This document shows, piece after piece, positions 47,670 to 57,067 of a stretch of 64,000 nucleotides of DNA. Under the pieces are notes generated by a model, which was given only the letters and a program-made list of their open reading frames with translations, was not told the DNA's origin and ran no database searches. How positions within the stretch are numbered: position 1 is the first letter of the stretch; each line of letters starts with the position of its first letter. The DNA is from Rheinheimera mangrovi (GTDB lineage Bacteria; Pseudomonadota; Gammaproteobacteria; Enterobacterales; Alteromonadaceae), in the NCBI RefSeq assembly GCF_003990335.1, contig NZ_CP034683.1:186001-250000 (forward strand), given 5' to 3'. The translations under genes were made by a program, and so were the position numbers.

Positions 47670-48107
47670 ATGCAACAACAAAAAGGTTTTACCTTATTAG
47701 AAGTGATGGTGGTTATTGTTATTTTGGGTGTTATCGCCAGTATGGTCGTACCTAACTTAATGGGTAATCAAGAAAAAGCAGCCAAGCAAAAAGTGGTGGT
47801 AGATATTCAGCAGCTGGAAAATGCGCTGGATTTATACAAGTTGGACAATGGTTTTTATCCAACCACAGAACAAGGCTTACAAGCTTTAGTAACCCAGCCT
47901 ACCTCTGAGCCTATGCCACGTTCTTTCCCTGAAGGTGGTTTTATCAAGCGCCTGCAAAAAGACCCATGGGACAACGATTATGTGTTAGTCAGCCCGGGTG
48001 AGATGGGCCGTATTGATGTGTATTCAATGGGGCCAGACCGTGTTGCTGGTACAGATGATGACATTGGCAACTGGAATCTGGATGCGCCGGAAGCGCAGCA
48101 AAACTAA
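47670..48107 (+). CDS. gspG: Major pseudopilin GspG
   Basis: 145 aa. Prepilin leader of six residues cut before Phe in KGFTLLEVM, with Glu at position +5. The calcium-loop C-terminus (GPDRVAGTDDDIGNW) is typical. It polymerises into the pseudopilus that pushes substrates through GspD. The prepilin peptidase gene (gspO) is not in this window. Confidence 0.97.
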   Translation: MQQQKGFTLLEVMVVIVILGVIASMVVPNLMGNQEKAAKQKVVVDIQQLENALDLYKLDNGFYPTTEQGLQALVTQPTSEPMPRSFPEGGFIKRLQKDPWDNDYVLVSPGEMGRIDVYSMGPDRVAGTDDDIGNWNLDAPEAQQN

Positions 48108-48110
48108 AGC

Positions 48111-48749
48111 ATGAAACACCACCGCGGTTTTACATTGCTGGAAATCATGTTAGTGATGCTATTGCTTGGTTTAATGGCATCCTACGTGGTGGTGAACTTT
48201 GTCAGCGAGTCCAGAACGGCACGTATTCAAAAAGAAACCGATAGGTTACAGCAACTGGTGCAGGTTGTGTCTGAGACTGCCATTTTAAAGCAGCACGATT
48301 TTGGCTTAGTCCTGAACAATAAGGGCTATCAGTTTTTGGTTCACGACGGCCAGCAGTGGCTGGAAGTGAGCGAACCCAAGTTTATGCAGTTCTATCCCTG
48401 GCCTGAAACTGTGCAGGCAGAGCTGGAGCTGGAAGGCTTAAGCTGGGCTGAAGACAGTATTTTAGGTCAGGAAGAGTTTCGTAAACTGCAGGAAGAATTG
48501 CTCGAACAGCAAGAAGAAGCAGCCGAAGAAGAAGAGAAAAACGCAGACAAAAAAGGTAAAGCTAAAGGCCCACTGAAACGCCGTGAAAAACCTTTGCTAC
48601 CCAACATCTATATTTTATCGTCCGGCGACATCAGCCCTTTTCAGCTGGTCTTGGCGGATGAAACTGAGCGTCCTTTTTGGTATCAGGTGCTCAAAGGCGA
48701 ATACAGTATTCCACTGACTAAATCTGAAGTGGAAAATGACAGGCCATGA
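48111..48749 (+). CDS. gspH: Minor pseudopilin GspH with a charged insert
   Basis: 212 aa, longer than the usual 150-190. Prepilin leader MKHHRG before FTLLEIM. Between about residues 119 and 162 there is a highly charged, Glu- and Lys-rich segment (EELLEQQEEAAEEEEKNADK) absent from typical GspH, followed by the normal C-terminal strands (NIYILSSGDISPFQLVL). It is a pseudopilus component near the tip. The insert may form an exposed helix. Confidence 0.9.
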   Translation: MKHHRGFTLLEIMLVMLLLGLMASYVVVNFVSESRTARIQKETDRLQQLVQVVSETAILKQHDFGLVLNNKGYQFLVHDGQQWLEVSEPKFMQFYPWPETVQAELELEGLSWAEDSILGQEEFRKLQEELLEQQEEAAEEEEKNADKKGKAKGPLKRREKPLLPNIYILSSGDISPFQLVLADETERPFWYQVLKGEYSIPLTKSEVENDRP

Positions 48750-49117
48750 AAACTAAAGGTTTTACCCTGATTGAATTGTTGATTGCTATGGCTGTGTTTG
48801 CCACTGCTGGTGCTGCGGTGATGAAGACGGCTTCTGAGCATATGAACTCCATTTCTCATCTGGAAAATATGACCTTTGCCTCTTACGTCGCCGAAAATCA
48901 GCTGAATGCAGTTTTTCTGGAAAAAACCTGGCCGTTAAAAAGCCAACAAAAAACAGTAGAATTTGCGAACCGCAGTTGGTTATGGCAACAGGAAATTCAA
49001 AAGACTTCAGATGCTAATTTCAGTGCTGTTGTGGTGAAAGTCAGCCTGGCTGATAACCCGGAAAAAGTGGTGTATCAGTTACAAACCTTTGTAGGTAAAC
49101 CTGATGCCGAACGTTAA
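48746..49117 (+). CDS. gspI: Minor pseudopilin GspI
   Basis: 123 aa, with prepilin motif KGFTLIELLIAM cut before Phe and the short beta domain of GspI (NQLNAVFL, WQQEIQKT). It forms the pseudopilus tip with GspJ and GspK. Overlaps gspH by 4 bp and gspJ by 14 bp. Confidence 0.93.
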   Translation: MKTKGFTLIELLIAMAVFATAGAAVMKTASEHMNSISHLENMTFASYVAENQLNAVFLEKTWPLKSQQKTVEFANRSWLWQQEIQKTSDANFSAVVVKVSLADNPEKVVYQLQTFVGKPDAER

Positions 49118-49715
49118 AGCGGGCCGTGGTTTTACTTTTATTGAAATGCTGCTGGCGATGGCGATTTTCGCCTTAGTGGGTTTAGCATCGGCCAGCGTTT
49201 TGTCCAGTGTGACAGAGTCTGACGCTGCGTCGCAAAAAGCAGCAGAACGTTTGGCACAAATACAACGTTTTTTCCTAATTTTAGAGCGGGATCTGGCCCA
49301 AATCAGTGCACGTCAAATTCGGGTTGAAGGTGAAGAACCTATTAAATCCCCTTTGCTTGGCGACAAGCTGATGTTGGAAAGCGAAGAGGGCGGTTTTGCT
49401 TTTGTGCACAGCGGCTGGCGTAATCCGGGCATGGTATTACCACGTAGCGAAATTCAGGCTGTGGGTTATCGTTTTCGTGAAGGTAAAATTGAGCGACTTT
49501 TTAGTTTATTTCCGGACGCAGTCACTGGCAGCGAACCTAAAGTGCAGCCTTTGCTGGATAAGGTTACAGGTTTTAAAGTGGAATTTTTAAAAGACGAAGA
49601 GTGGCTGGAAACCTGGAATGACGAGAAGTTGCCCAAAGCTATCCGGTTAACCATCACACATGAACAGCTAGGTGAAATGCAGCGTTTTTACACCTTAATG
49701 AACGGATTAACCTGA
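49104..49715 (+). CDS. gspJ: Minor pseudopilin GspJ
   Basis: 203 aa, prepilin motif RGFTFIEMLLAMAIFALVG. The body (ERDLAQISARQIR, WRNPGMVLPRSEIQAVGYR) is the usual GspJ beta domain. Tip complex with GspI and GspK. The stop overlaps the gspK start. Confidence 0.95.
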   Translation: MPNVKAGRGFTFIEMLLAMAIFALVGLASASVLSSVTESDAASQKAAERLAQIQRFFLILERDLAQISARQIRVEGEEPIKSPLLGDKLMLESEEGGFAFVHSGWRNPGMVLPRSEIQAVGYRFREGKIERLFSLFPDAVTGSEPKVQPLLDKVTGFKVEFLKDEEWLETWNDEKLPKAIRLTITHEQLGEMQRFYTLMNGLT

Positions 49716-50695
49716 TGCGTCGTCAGTCTGGTGTGGCATTAGTAGTGGTGATGATGATTGTCGCTTTGGTGGTGGTCATAGCCGTTGGGATGAGCGGCCG
49801 TTTGCAGTTGCAATTGCAACGACAGGCGAATTTACAGCAGCAACAGCAAGCCTATTGGTATGGTATAGCGGCAGAGCAGGCCAGTATCCGTTTACTGAAA
49901 AGCACTGTGGCCGGTAAAGAAACGGTGAATTTGTCTCAGGATTGGGCGCAGTTAGGAGCGACCTTTCCGGTCGACAACGGCAGCATTACCGGTAAGCTGA
50001 TTGATTTACAAAGTTACTTTAACTTAAATAATTTACAGCGGCCTGCTGATCGACAGCAGGTTGGTGCAGGCCAGACGGTAAGCCAAAAAGCGTTTCAGCG
50101 TTTGCTGGAGCTAAAAGCGACAGATTTGTCGATGCCAGCTGAGTATTTAACGGCACGGGTCAGTGACTGGCTGGATTCTGATAGTTTGTTGCAAACTGCC
50201 GGTGGCGCCGAACAGGACGACTATGCTGGTTTGCAGATGCCGTTTTATACGGCCAATAGTTTGATGGGCTCAACTTCTGAATTACGGGTGATGCTGGATT
50301 TAACTCCCGCAGATTACGAGTTGGTCAGGCCCTGGGTCTGCGTGATCCCTAAAGTCAGTAGCAGTAAACTAAATATCAATACGATCACAGCGGAAAATGC
50401 AGCCTTGTTGTCGGCTTATATTCCTGAGTTGGATGAAGGCGCAGCCTCAGATTTGATAGCCAGCAGACCAGAAGAAGGTTTTGCCACTCTGGAGGAAATC
50501 TGGGCTAGTCCACAATTAGCGAGCATCAGTGTCACGGATGAGGTTAAAGCCATGATGGCAATAAATTCGAATTATTTTTTGCTCGAAACCACAGTTACTT
50601 ATATGGACACCGTCTTTAATCTGGCGTCTGTACTGGTAATTGACGAGCAACAAAATGTAAAAGTGATAGCGCGGCGGTTTGGAGGCCAGTGGTGA
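49715..50695 (+). CDS. gspK: Minor pseudopilin GspK
   Basis: 326 aa. Prepilin leader MRRQSG before VALVVVMMIVALVV; as usual for GspK the +5 Glu is missing. The large alpha domain with helix-hairpin-helix-like repeats (INTITAENAALLSAYIPEL) caps the pseudopilus. Confidence 0.95.
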   Translation: MRRQSGVALVVVMMIVALVVVIAVGMSGRLQLQLQRQANLQQQQQAYWYGIAAEQASIRLLKSTVAGKETVNLSQDWAQLGATFPVDNGSITGKLIDLQSYFNLNNLQRPADRQQVGAGQTVSQKAFQRLLELKATDLSMPAEYLTARVSDWLDSDSLLQTAGGAEQDDYAGLQMPFYTANSLMGSTSELRVMLDLTPADYELVRPWVCVIPKVSSSKLNINTITAENAALLSAYIPELDEGAASDLIASRPEEGFATLEEIWASPQLASISVTDEVKAMMAINSNYFLLETTVTYMDTVFNLASVLVIDEQQNVKVIARRFGGQW

Positions 50696-51882
50696 ACGAA
50701 CAATTAATAATAAGACTGGGCAGTCAGCCTCAGCAGCCAATCAGTTGGTTAGTCTGGTCCGCCATCAATAAAGAGATTATCGCATCAGGTCAACTGGCAT
50801 CCGCTGATGAACTGGCCGCTTTGTCAGAACGCTTAGGTCGTCGCCCTGTGGTGGCTTTAGTACCAGCCGCTGATGTGGTGTTAAGCGAAGTGTTATTGCC
50901 ATCCAAACCAAACCGACAAATTATTCAGGCCATACCTTATATGCTTGAAGAAGAGCATGCCGAAGATATAGAGCAGCTGTATCTGGCTTTAGGTTTATGC
51001 CAGCAGCGTGGCAAGGAATACTGGCAGCAAGTGGCTTTATGTAAAAAAGTGCAGCTGGAACAGTGGGTTGGTTCATTAGTGGTTGCAGGTTTTCAGCCCA
51101 CGCAGTTACTACCTGATGCTTTGTTATTGCCTTTACATCAGGATGGCGCCTCAGCCATAGAGCTGGCAGGGCAATGGTTGTTGCGACAGGGCCAATGGCA
51201 GGCGTCCAGCATTGAACCCGGTTGGTGGTCTGATTTTTTAAGCCTGGCGAATATCGAATTGATCCACAGCTACAGTCCGTGGCCAACAGAGATAGTTCAA
51301 AACGTACAGGCAGCGGAACCAGAGCTACCTCTGGCTTTATTGGCGCAGCAACTGCCGGAGCAACGCTTCAGCCTATTGCAGGGCCAATACGCACCAAAAA
51401 AAGCTCAGAACAAAATTTGGTCTGTCTGGCAAAGCTCTGCTTTTCTTGCCATCAGCTGTTTAGCTTTATATCTGATCACTTTAGGGGCGCAAGTATGGCA
51501 ACAAGGACAACAGCTGCAGCAACAGCGGGCAGAACTGGTAACTTTGTATAAAAGCCGCTTCCCTGCTGAATCTACCCGCGATATTTCTCGTCAGCTGGCC
51601 CGTAAGTTACAAGGCGCGGGCACGGGGCAGGATGCCAGTTTGTTTAGCTTGCTGAATGATTTACAGCAGGAGCTGGCTGCGACAACTAACGTACGTTTAG
51701 ACAACTTAAAGTACGACCAGAAAACCAGCGAGCTGCGGTTTCAGGCTGAAGCCGACAGCTTTCAGCGCTTTGACAACTTAAAAACCAGGCTGGAACAAAA
51801 AGGTTTCGAAGTGAAACAAGGCGCTTTAAGTAACGAAGGTGGCAAAGTACAAGGTACTGTCGCGATGAAGGTGAAAGCATGA
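50692..51882 (+). CDS. gspL: Type II secretion protein GspL
   Basis: 396 aa. Two adjacent GTG codons (50689, 50692) can start it; GGAGG at 50681 favours 50692. Cytoplasmic actin-like domain (1-230) that binds GspE, one membrane helix (about 246-266) and a periplasmic ferredoxin-like domain. It couples the ATPase to the periplasmic parts. Overlaps the end of gspK and the start of gspM. Confidence 0.93.
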   Translation: MNEQLIIRLGSQPQQPISWLVWSAINKEIIASGQLASADELAALSERLGRRPVVALVPAADVVLSEVLLPSKPNRQIIQAIPYMLEEEHAEDIEQLYLALGLCQQRGKEYWQQVALCKKVQLEQWVGSLVVAGFQPTQLLPDALLLPLHQDGASAIELAGQWLLRQGQWQASSIEPGWWSDFLSLANIELIHSYSPWPTEIVQNVQAAEPELPLALLAQQLPEQRFSLLQGQYAPKKAQNKIWSVWQSSAFLAISCLALYLITLGAQVWQQGQQLQQQRAELVTLYKSRFPAESTRDISRQLARKLQGAGTGQDASLFSLLNDLQQELAATTNVRLDNLKYDQKTSELRFQAEADSFQRFDNLKTRLEQKGFEVKQGALSNEGGKVQGTVAMKVKA

Positions 51883-52343
51883 GCCAAAAACAACAACTCC
51901 AAAGATGGTGGCAATCGCTACAAAAACGTGAACAGCAGCTGGTGCTGGGCGCAGCTGTTACTTTAGCTATAGCGGCGTTTTATTGGCTGTTATGGGCTCC
52001 ACTGCATTTGAGTTATCAGACTCAGCAACAGCAACTGCAGCAGGTGAGTCAGCAATTACTGCAGGTCAGTAGTTTTCCTGTGGTCTCGACTCAAACCAAA
52101 GTGCAAGGCAGCCTTACAGACATCATCAGCTCCAGCGCCCGTAATCATAAAATTCAGGTAAGCCGGATGCAGCCTCAAAATGAGCAGATGCAGGTGATGC
52201 TAAACGATATTAGTTTTGATCAACTGCTGACCTGGCTGCATGAATTACAGTATCAGCATCATGTCAGCATAGTGCAGTTGGATTTAGCTGTAGCAGATGC
52301 GCCAGGTATGGTGCGTGTCCGTCGTTTATTGGTTGAGTCGTAA
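51879..52343 (+). CDS. gspM: Type II secretion protein GspM
   Basis: 154 aa with a short cytoplasmic start, one membrane helix (about 22-40) and a periplasmic ferredoxin-like fold preceded by a Gln-rich coiled segment. Partner of GspL in the platform. Overlaps gspL by 4 bp and abuts gspN. Confidence 0.93.
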   Translation: MSQKQQLQRWWQSLQKREQQLVLGAAVTLAIAAFYWLLWAPLHLSYQTQQQQLQQVSQQLLQVSSFPVVSTQTKVQGSLTDIISSSARNHKIQVSRMQPQNEQMQVMLNDISFDQLLTWLHELQYQHHVSIVQLDLAVADAPGMVRVRRLLVES

Positions 52344-53102
52344 ATGAATTATAAAAAAATAATCCCTGCCGCTATTGGTCTGTATTTAGTATTTTTAGTG
52401 ATATTGGCGCCTGCTGCCTGGTGGTTAAAGCTGGTGACTTTACCGTCACAAATACAGTTAGGACCCGTCAGCGGTACGTTATGGCAAGGTCAGATCCAGG
52501 CAGTTTCATTGAATGGCTATGTACTACAACAGGTGAACTGGCAATTAAAGCCATGGGCTTTATTCACCGGCAAGCTCGCGCTATCGCTGGATATTGGTCA
52601 AATTCGCCAAACCACTTTGCCTTATGCGAAGGCCCAGCTTGCTTATGGTTTCTCTGGATTAGAACTGGAATCCAGCCAATTACGTTTACCAGTGGAGCCT
52701 ATAATTCCTTTGCTGAAATTACCTTTGCCGTTTCAGGTAGCCGCCAGCGGTAGTATGCTGCTGAATATTCAGAACTTCAGCATGGGCAAGCCTTGGTGTG
52801 AGCAATTAGCAGGCAAAGCCAGTTGGTTAGACGCCAAGTTTCAGGCCCCTTCAGGCTGGATAGATTTAAAAGCCATAGATGCCAACCTAAGTTGTGAACA
52901 GGGTCAGCTGCAACTGGTGACAGAACCGGGTAATCCGTTGGCGTTGAATGTGACGGCGCTGATAGGTGAGCAGGGTAAATATCAGCTTAATGGCACTATG
53001 AAACCAGACGCCAGCTTGCCAAAAGAAGTGCATCAGGCGATGCAGTTTGTTGGCCGGCCGGACGCTGAAGGGCGTTTTACTCTGAAATTACAGAGTCGCT
53101 AG
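52344..53102 (+). CDS. gspN: Type II secretion protein GspN
   Basis: 252 aa, one N-terminal membrane helix (about 6-26) followed by a beta-rich periplasmic domain (GPVSGTLWQGQ, VNWQLKPWALFTGKL) typical of GspN. Last gene of the operon and found only in some type II systems; its role is not well defined. Confidence 0.9.
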   Translation: MNYKKIIPAAIGLYLVFLVILAPAAWWLKLVTLPSQIQLGPVSGTLWQGQIQAVSLNGYVLQQVNWQLKPWALFTGKLALSLDIGQIRQTTLPYAKAQLAYGFSGLELESSQLRLPVEPIIPLLKLPLPFQVAASGSMLLNIQNFSMGKPWCEQLAGKASWLDAKFQAPSGWIDLKAIDANLSCEQGQLQLVTEPGNPLALNVTALIGEQGKYQLNGTMKPDASLPKEVHQAMQFVGRPDAEGRFTLKLQSR

Positions 53103-53116
53103 TACCCCGAGTTTCA

Positions 53117-53791
53117 TTAATTAGGTGATGTCGCCTGAATATCTGCCAGTAACACCGAATAATCTTCTATAGCCGGAAACTCAGTGATAGCTCTGCTGGG
53201 TTTTTGGCTGTCGGGGTTGGCCACTGCCAATAAATGCCCTATGCCAAAACGTTGCGCTGATTGCAGAATCGGCAAGCTGTCGTCGACAAACAAAGTGCGT
53301 TTCGGGTCAAAGCCAAACCGTTGTTGCAGCTGCTGCCATAACTCCTGCTGCTCTTTGGTTACACCAAATTCATGAGTCGACACCAGCGTATCTATGTAAC
53401 TGGCAAGTGTGGTGCGCTCGATTTTTAACGATAAAGAATCCGGATGGGCATTGGTCACCAGTATTACTGTACGGCCAGAGTTTTTTAATGCAGTTAAAAA
53501 GGCGGGCGTGTCGGCGCGCATCTGAATTTTGTCCATCACTTCACGTTTCAGCTCTGTGATAGGTAAAGCCAATCTTTTGGTCCAATAATCCAGACAATAC
53601 CACTCAATTTTACCGTTCAGTTCATGGTATTCAGCTTCGAGTTGTTGTTTCGCTTCAGCCACACTGATGCCGCTAAGCTCTGCCCAGCGTTTTGGTAAAT
53701 GCTCCAGCCAGAAGTAGTTATCAAAGTGTAAATCCAGCAAAGTACCGTCCATATCCAGCAAAACGGTATCAATTTGTCTCCAGTCCAGCAT
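53117..53791 (-). CDS. yrfG: HAD-family GMP/IMP nucleotidase YrfG
   Basis: 224 aa HAD hydrolase. Motif I DMDGTLLDL with nucleophile Asp, motif II VTNAHP, motif IV FVDDSLPILQSA. Length and neighbourhood (beside nudE and near hslR) match E. coli YrfG, which dephosphorylates purine nucleotides. Convergent with gspN, divergent from nudE. Confidence 0.9.
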   Translation of the reverse strand: MLDWRQIDTVLLDMDGTLLDLHFDNYFWLEHLPKRWAELSGISVAEAKQQLEAEYHELNGKIEWYCLDYWTKRLALPITELKREVMDKIQMRADTPAFLTALKNSGRTVILVTNAHPDSLSLKIERTTLASYIDTLVSTHEFGVTKEQQELWQQLQQRFGFDPKRTLFVDDSLPILQSAQRFGIGHLLAVANPDSQKPSRAITEFPAIEDYSVLLADIQATSPN

Positions 53792-53852
53792 AGGTTTTTC
53801 CAGCTAATCCATTTATAGTAAGGCGATGGCCCATTGTAACAGAGGCAGTTTT

Positions 53853-54431
53853 ATGGCGCAGCGCGACGGCAACAAAGAAAAACCGCAAATTTTAGATCAA
53901 AAACTAGTTGCTGAAAGTCGGCTGTTTAAAATTGAACAGTTGGATCTGCAATTTAGCAACGGTGAAAAACGCACCTACGAGCGGATGAAAGGCGGAGGCC
54001 GTGGTGCAGTGATGGTGGTTGCCTGTTCTGACCCCGACAGTTTTTATTTAATACGTGAATATTGCGCAGGTACCCATGATTATCAGTTGGGTTTCCCTAA
54101 AGGTTTGATCGATCCCGGTGAAACTGTGGCGGAGGCTGCTAACCGCGAACTGCAGGAAGAAATAGGTTTTAAAGCCGGACGTTTAATTCCGTTAAGAACC
54201 GTGGCCTTAGCTCCGGGATACTTTAGTGCTACAATGCATATTGTATTAGCTTTAGATTTAACCGCCTCCAGCTTACCAGGGGATGAACCCGAACCTTTGG
54301 AGCTGGTGACATGGCAGTGGCAACAACAGTCAGAGCTGTTAGATCAAAGCGATTTCACTGAGGCCCGCAGTGTAGCGGCCTTGTTCCTAGCCCGAGATTA
54401 TCTGGACAAGCATCAGGATGTTTTTAAGTAG
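53853..54431 (+). CDS. nudE: ADP compounds hydrolase NudE (Nudix)
   Basis: 192 aa from the ATG at 53853. The Nudix box is complete: GLIDPGETVAEAANRELQEE followed by IGF. Cleaves ADP-ribose, NADH and Ap3A type molecules, a housekeeping role. Its end overlaps cysQ by 14 bp, giving a nudE-cysQ operon as in related bacteria. Confidence 0.93.
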   Translation: MAQRDGNKEKPQILDQKLVAESRLFKIEQLDLQFSNGEKRTYERMKGGGRGAVMVVACSDPDSFYLIREYCAGTHDYQLGFPKGLIDPGETVAEAANRELQEEIGFKAGRLIPLRTVALAPGYFSATMHIVLALDLTASSLPGDEPEPLELVTWQWQQQSELLDQSDFTEARSVAALFLARDYLDKHQDVFK

Positions 54432-55245
54432 GTTATTAGAACCTGTCAAAGACGCAGCTCGTGCCGCTGGCGATACCTTATGGTCTATCTACCAGAGTGG
54501 TGACTATGAAGCCAAACACAAAGCGGATGAAAGCCCTGTCACTAGCGCTGATTTGGCGGCAAATGCAATGATCCTGCATGCGTTAACTGAACTGGCACCA
54601 GATATTCCTATCGTCTCCGAAGAAATGCATTTACTGCCACTGCGTCAGCGCCAGGATTGGCCACGCTATTGGCTGATCGATCCTATGGATGGCACTCAGG
54701 AGTTTATTGCCCGCAGCGGCGATTTTGCCGTCAGCATCGCTTTAGTTGAACATGGCTGGCCTGTGCTGGGCGTGATTTATTGGCCTAAAGAGCAAATCTG
54801 GTACTACGCCACCCGGGGCCATGGCGCTTTTAAACAGCAACAGCATTTGATCAACCGTATTCAGGTCAACCAACATCAGTCCGGTGAAGTTCTCAAAATT
54901 GCGGTCAGTCGTCGTCAGCCTATTGAGCATATTCATCAATTGTTGAATAAACCTGCCTGCTCGGAATTTATTGCACTTGGCAGTTGCTCATTAAAAAGCT
55001 GTTTAGTGGCTGAAGGTGGCGCAGATTGTTATCTGCGTTTAGGTCCTACAGGCGAATGGGATACAGCGGCTGTGCATGTCATAGTTGAAGAAGCGGGCGG
55101 TAAAATTCTCGATAGTCAGTTTGCACCTTTAAGCTATAACCAGCGTGAAACTCTGTCGAACCCGGATTTTATGGTGATAGGCCGCTCTGAAGTGCCATGG
55201 ACTGAACTGATCCGTGCCCATAGCGCGACCAGAACTTTAGGTTAA
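54418..55245 (+). CDS. cysQ: 3'(2'),5'-bisphosphate nucleotidase CysQ
   Basis: 275 aa of the inositol-monophosphatase fold. Metal site VSEEMH, then WLIDPMDGTQEFIARSG (motif DPxDGT) and GEWDTAAVHVIVEEAGG. Hydrolyses PAP made during sulfate assimilation. Ends 2 bp from the convergent yheU. Confidence 0.94.
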   Translation: MFLSRLLEPVKDAARAAGDTLWSIYQSGDYEAKHKADESPVTSADLAANAMILHALTELAPDIPIVSEEMHLLPLRQRQDWPRYWLIDPMDGTQEFIARSGDFAVSIALVEHGWPVLGVIYWPKEQIWYYATRGHGAFKQQQHLINRIQVNQHQSGEVLKIAVSRRQPIEHIHQLLNKPACSEFIALGSCSLKSCLVAEGGADCYLRLGPTGEWDTAAVHVIVEEAGGKILDSQFAPLSYNQRETLSNPDFMVIGRSEVPWTELIRAHSATRTLG

Positions 55246-55247
55246 CT

Positions 55248-55505
55248 TCAGTAAGAATCGCTTTCTATCTCTCCCTGCTTTACCAATTGTCGCCATTGTT
55301 GCTTAGTGATGATGTCGACACTTTCATGTAACTCTGAATACAAAATCACCAGTTGGTTAGCTTCCAGCTGGCTTCTTACCTGAGCCACTTTATCGCTCAG
55401 GCTAATATCCTGCTCACCATATTCAGTGCCTTCGCGTAATACAAAAGCTTCGATCAGGCCTTCCAGCGTATCTGTTGATAATTGCTCGTATGGAATAAGT
55501 AGCAT
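55248..55505 (-). CDS. yheU: YheU-family protein (UPF0270)
   Basis: 85 aa small acidic protein beginning LLIPYEQLSTDTLEGLIEAFVLREGTEYG, the characteristic start of UPF0270 proteins. Function unknown. Start overlaps the yheT stop by one base (TGATG), a conserved pairing. Confidence 0.9.
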   Translation of the reverse strand: MLLIPYEQLSTDTLEGLIEAFVLREGTEYGEQDISLSDKVAQVRSQLEANQLVILYSELHESVDIITKQQWRQLVKQGEIESDSY

Positions 55506-56518
55506 CAGTGTTTTCCTAAAAATTGAGCAAGGTAAGGTGGCAGTTGTTGCTCCAGATAATATTCCGCTTTAAACGGCGTATTGCCTGTAACAAAACCAAC
55601 ATGACCGCCATGACGGGACAATAACAACTGCACATAAGGGGGGATCTCATCAGCTTTGGGTAACACTGCTGGTGATAAAAATGGATCATCTTTCGCATGC
55701 ACCAACAACAACGGAATACGCACTTGTTTTAAATAAGCTTTACCGCTGGATTTTTGGTAGTAATCATCGGCATTCTGAAAACCATGTAGCGGTGCAGTCA
55801 GTAAGTCATCAAAATCACGGATGGTTTTTAACGCCAGAATTTGGGCTTTGCTAACCGGCAGAGGGAAATCTTTGTGTCTGTCCAGTTTACGCATCATAGT
55901 AGCTTTAAGCCGTCCCAACAGGTACTGCTGATAGACTTTGCTGCCACCCTGATTAATACGCTGTGCGCTTGGAGCTAAAGCTAGCGGAGCAGAGACTGCC
56001 ACAGCCGCTTTTAACACGCATTGTGCACCTTGCTCACCACAATACTTCACTAACACATTGCCACCCAGTGAAAAGCCAACAGCAGCCAGTTCACGGCCCG
56101 GATAGCGCAGTTGAATTTGTGCTATCAAGTAGGCCAGATCAGCAGTATCGCCGGAATGGTAAGCTCGGGGTAAACGGTTGGCGACACCGTTACAGCCGCG
56201 AAAATGCATCAGTACTGCTATAAAGCCCTGTTTTTGCAAAGCATGCAACATGCCAGCTGCATAGTGACTGTGGATATTACCTTCCAGACCATGCAACACC
56301 ACTACTATAGGTTTAGTTGAGGCTTGATCCGGCATTTCTGTCCAGTTCAGTTGGATATGATCACCATCCGGCAAGGCCAGCATTTCTGCCTCTGTCGCTA
56401 AAGCACGACGTGGAGCCAGATACTTAGCCACTATAGTTTGCAGATGGCAGTTACGCAGCCACCAGGCAGGTTTAAAAGCCGGGGGAAGTTTTACAATTTC
56501 AGGGGCTTGCAAAATCAA
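55505..56518 (-). CDS. yheT: Alpha/beta hydrolase YheT
   Basis: 337 aa. Nucleophile elbow GFSLGGN near residue 150, HGLEGN oxyanion region near 75, Asp in HAKDDPFLS and catalytic His in SRHGGHVGF. Family of putative esterases of unknown physiological substrate. Operon with yheU. Confidence 0.93.
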   Translation of the reverse strand: MILQAPEIVKLPPAFKPAWWLRNCHLQTIVAKYLAPRRALATEAEMLALPDGDHIQLNWTEMPDQASTKPIVVVLHGLEGNIHSHYAAGMLHALQKQGFIAVLMHFRGCNGVANRLPRAYHSGDTADLAYLIAQIQLRYPGRELAAVGFSLGGNVLVKYCGEQGAQCVLKAAVAVSAPLALAPSAQRINQGGSKVYQQYLLGRLKATMMRKLDRHKDFPLPVSKAQILALKTIRDFDDLLTAPLHGFQNADDYYQKSSGKAYLKQVRIPLLLVHAKDDPFLSPAVLPKADEIPPYVQLLLSRHGGHVGFVTGNTPFKAEYYLEQQLPPYLAQFLGKH

Positions 56519-56569
56519 CAGTCCTACTTAACAATCAAGGTCACTTTCTCTGGCCGGACCACAATAAGA

Positions 56570-57067
56570 ATGAACAGACGCCAGTTTATTTTCCGCTCGC
56601 TCGCACTGACATTAGCCGCCAGCACAGGCTATGCAGTATATCAGCATCAATCTCTGCAAGGCAGTGACAATGCAGCTGTTCTGGTACTGGATGCGTTATT
56701 GCCCGCTGTATTGATGGGGGCTTTACCTACTGAATCCGCTGCACAACAGTTGTCATTACAACAAAGCCGCGATGCTGTGCTGGAGTTTCTGTCCTACTTA
56801 CCTCAAAGCCAACAGCAGCAGCTGCACCAACTGTTTCAATTGCTGCAGCAGGATTTAGCCCGGCTGGCATTAACAGGGCAGTGGTTGCAGTTGGCAGATT
56901 TGCCGCTGTCGGAGCGTCTGGATTTGTTATTAAGTTGGCGCGACAGTTATTTTTCTTTGTTGCAGCAAGCCTTTAGTGGTTTGCGTGAACTGATCTATGG
57001 CGCTTTTTATGGTCAGCCGCAACATTGGCAGGCTTTAGGCTACATGGCGCCGGAGTTCAACCCATGA
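56570..57067 (+). CDS. Tat-exported small subunit of a GMC dehydrogenase
   Basis: 165 aa from the ATG at 56570. The N-terminus MNRRQFIFRSLALTLAAS is a twin-arginine signal. The rest is helical and Gln-rich, resembling the gluconate-2-dehydrogenase subunit 3 group that rides with FAD-binding GMC subunits into the periplasm. It overlaps the next gene by 4 bp (ATGA), so the two form one enzyme. Substrate unknown. Confidence 0.75.
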   Translation: MNRRQFIFRSLALTLAASTGYAVYQHQSLQGSDNAAVLVLDALLPAVLMGALPTESAAQQLSLQQSRDAVLEFLSYLPQSQQQQLHQLFQLLQQDLARLALTGQWLQLADLPLSERLDLLLSWRDSYFSLLQQAFSGLRELIYGAFYGQPQHWQALGYMAPEFNP

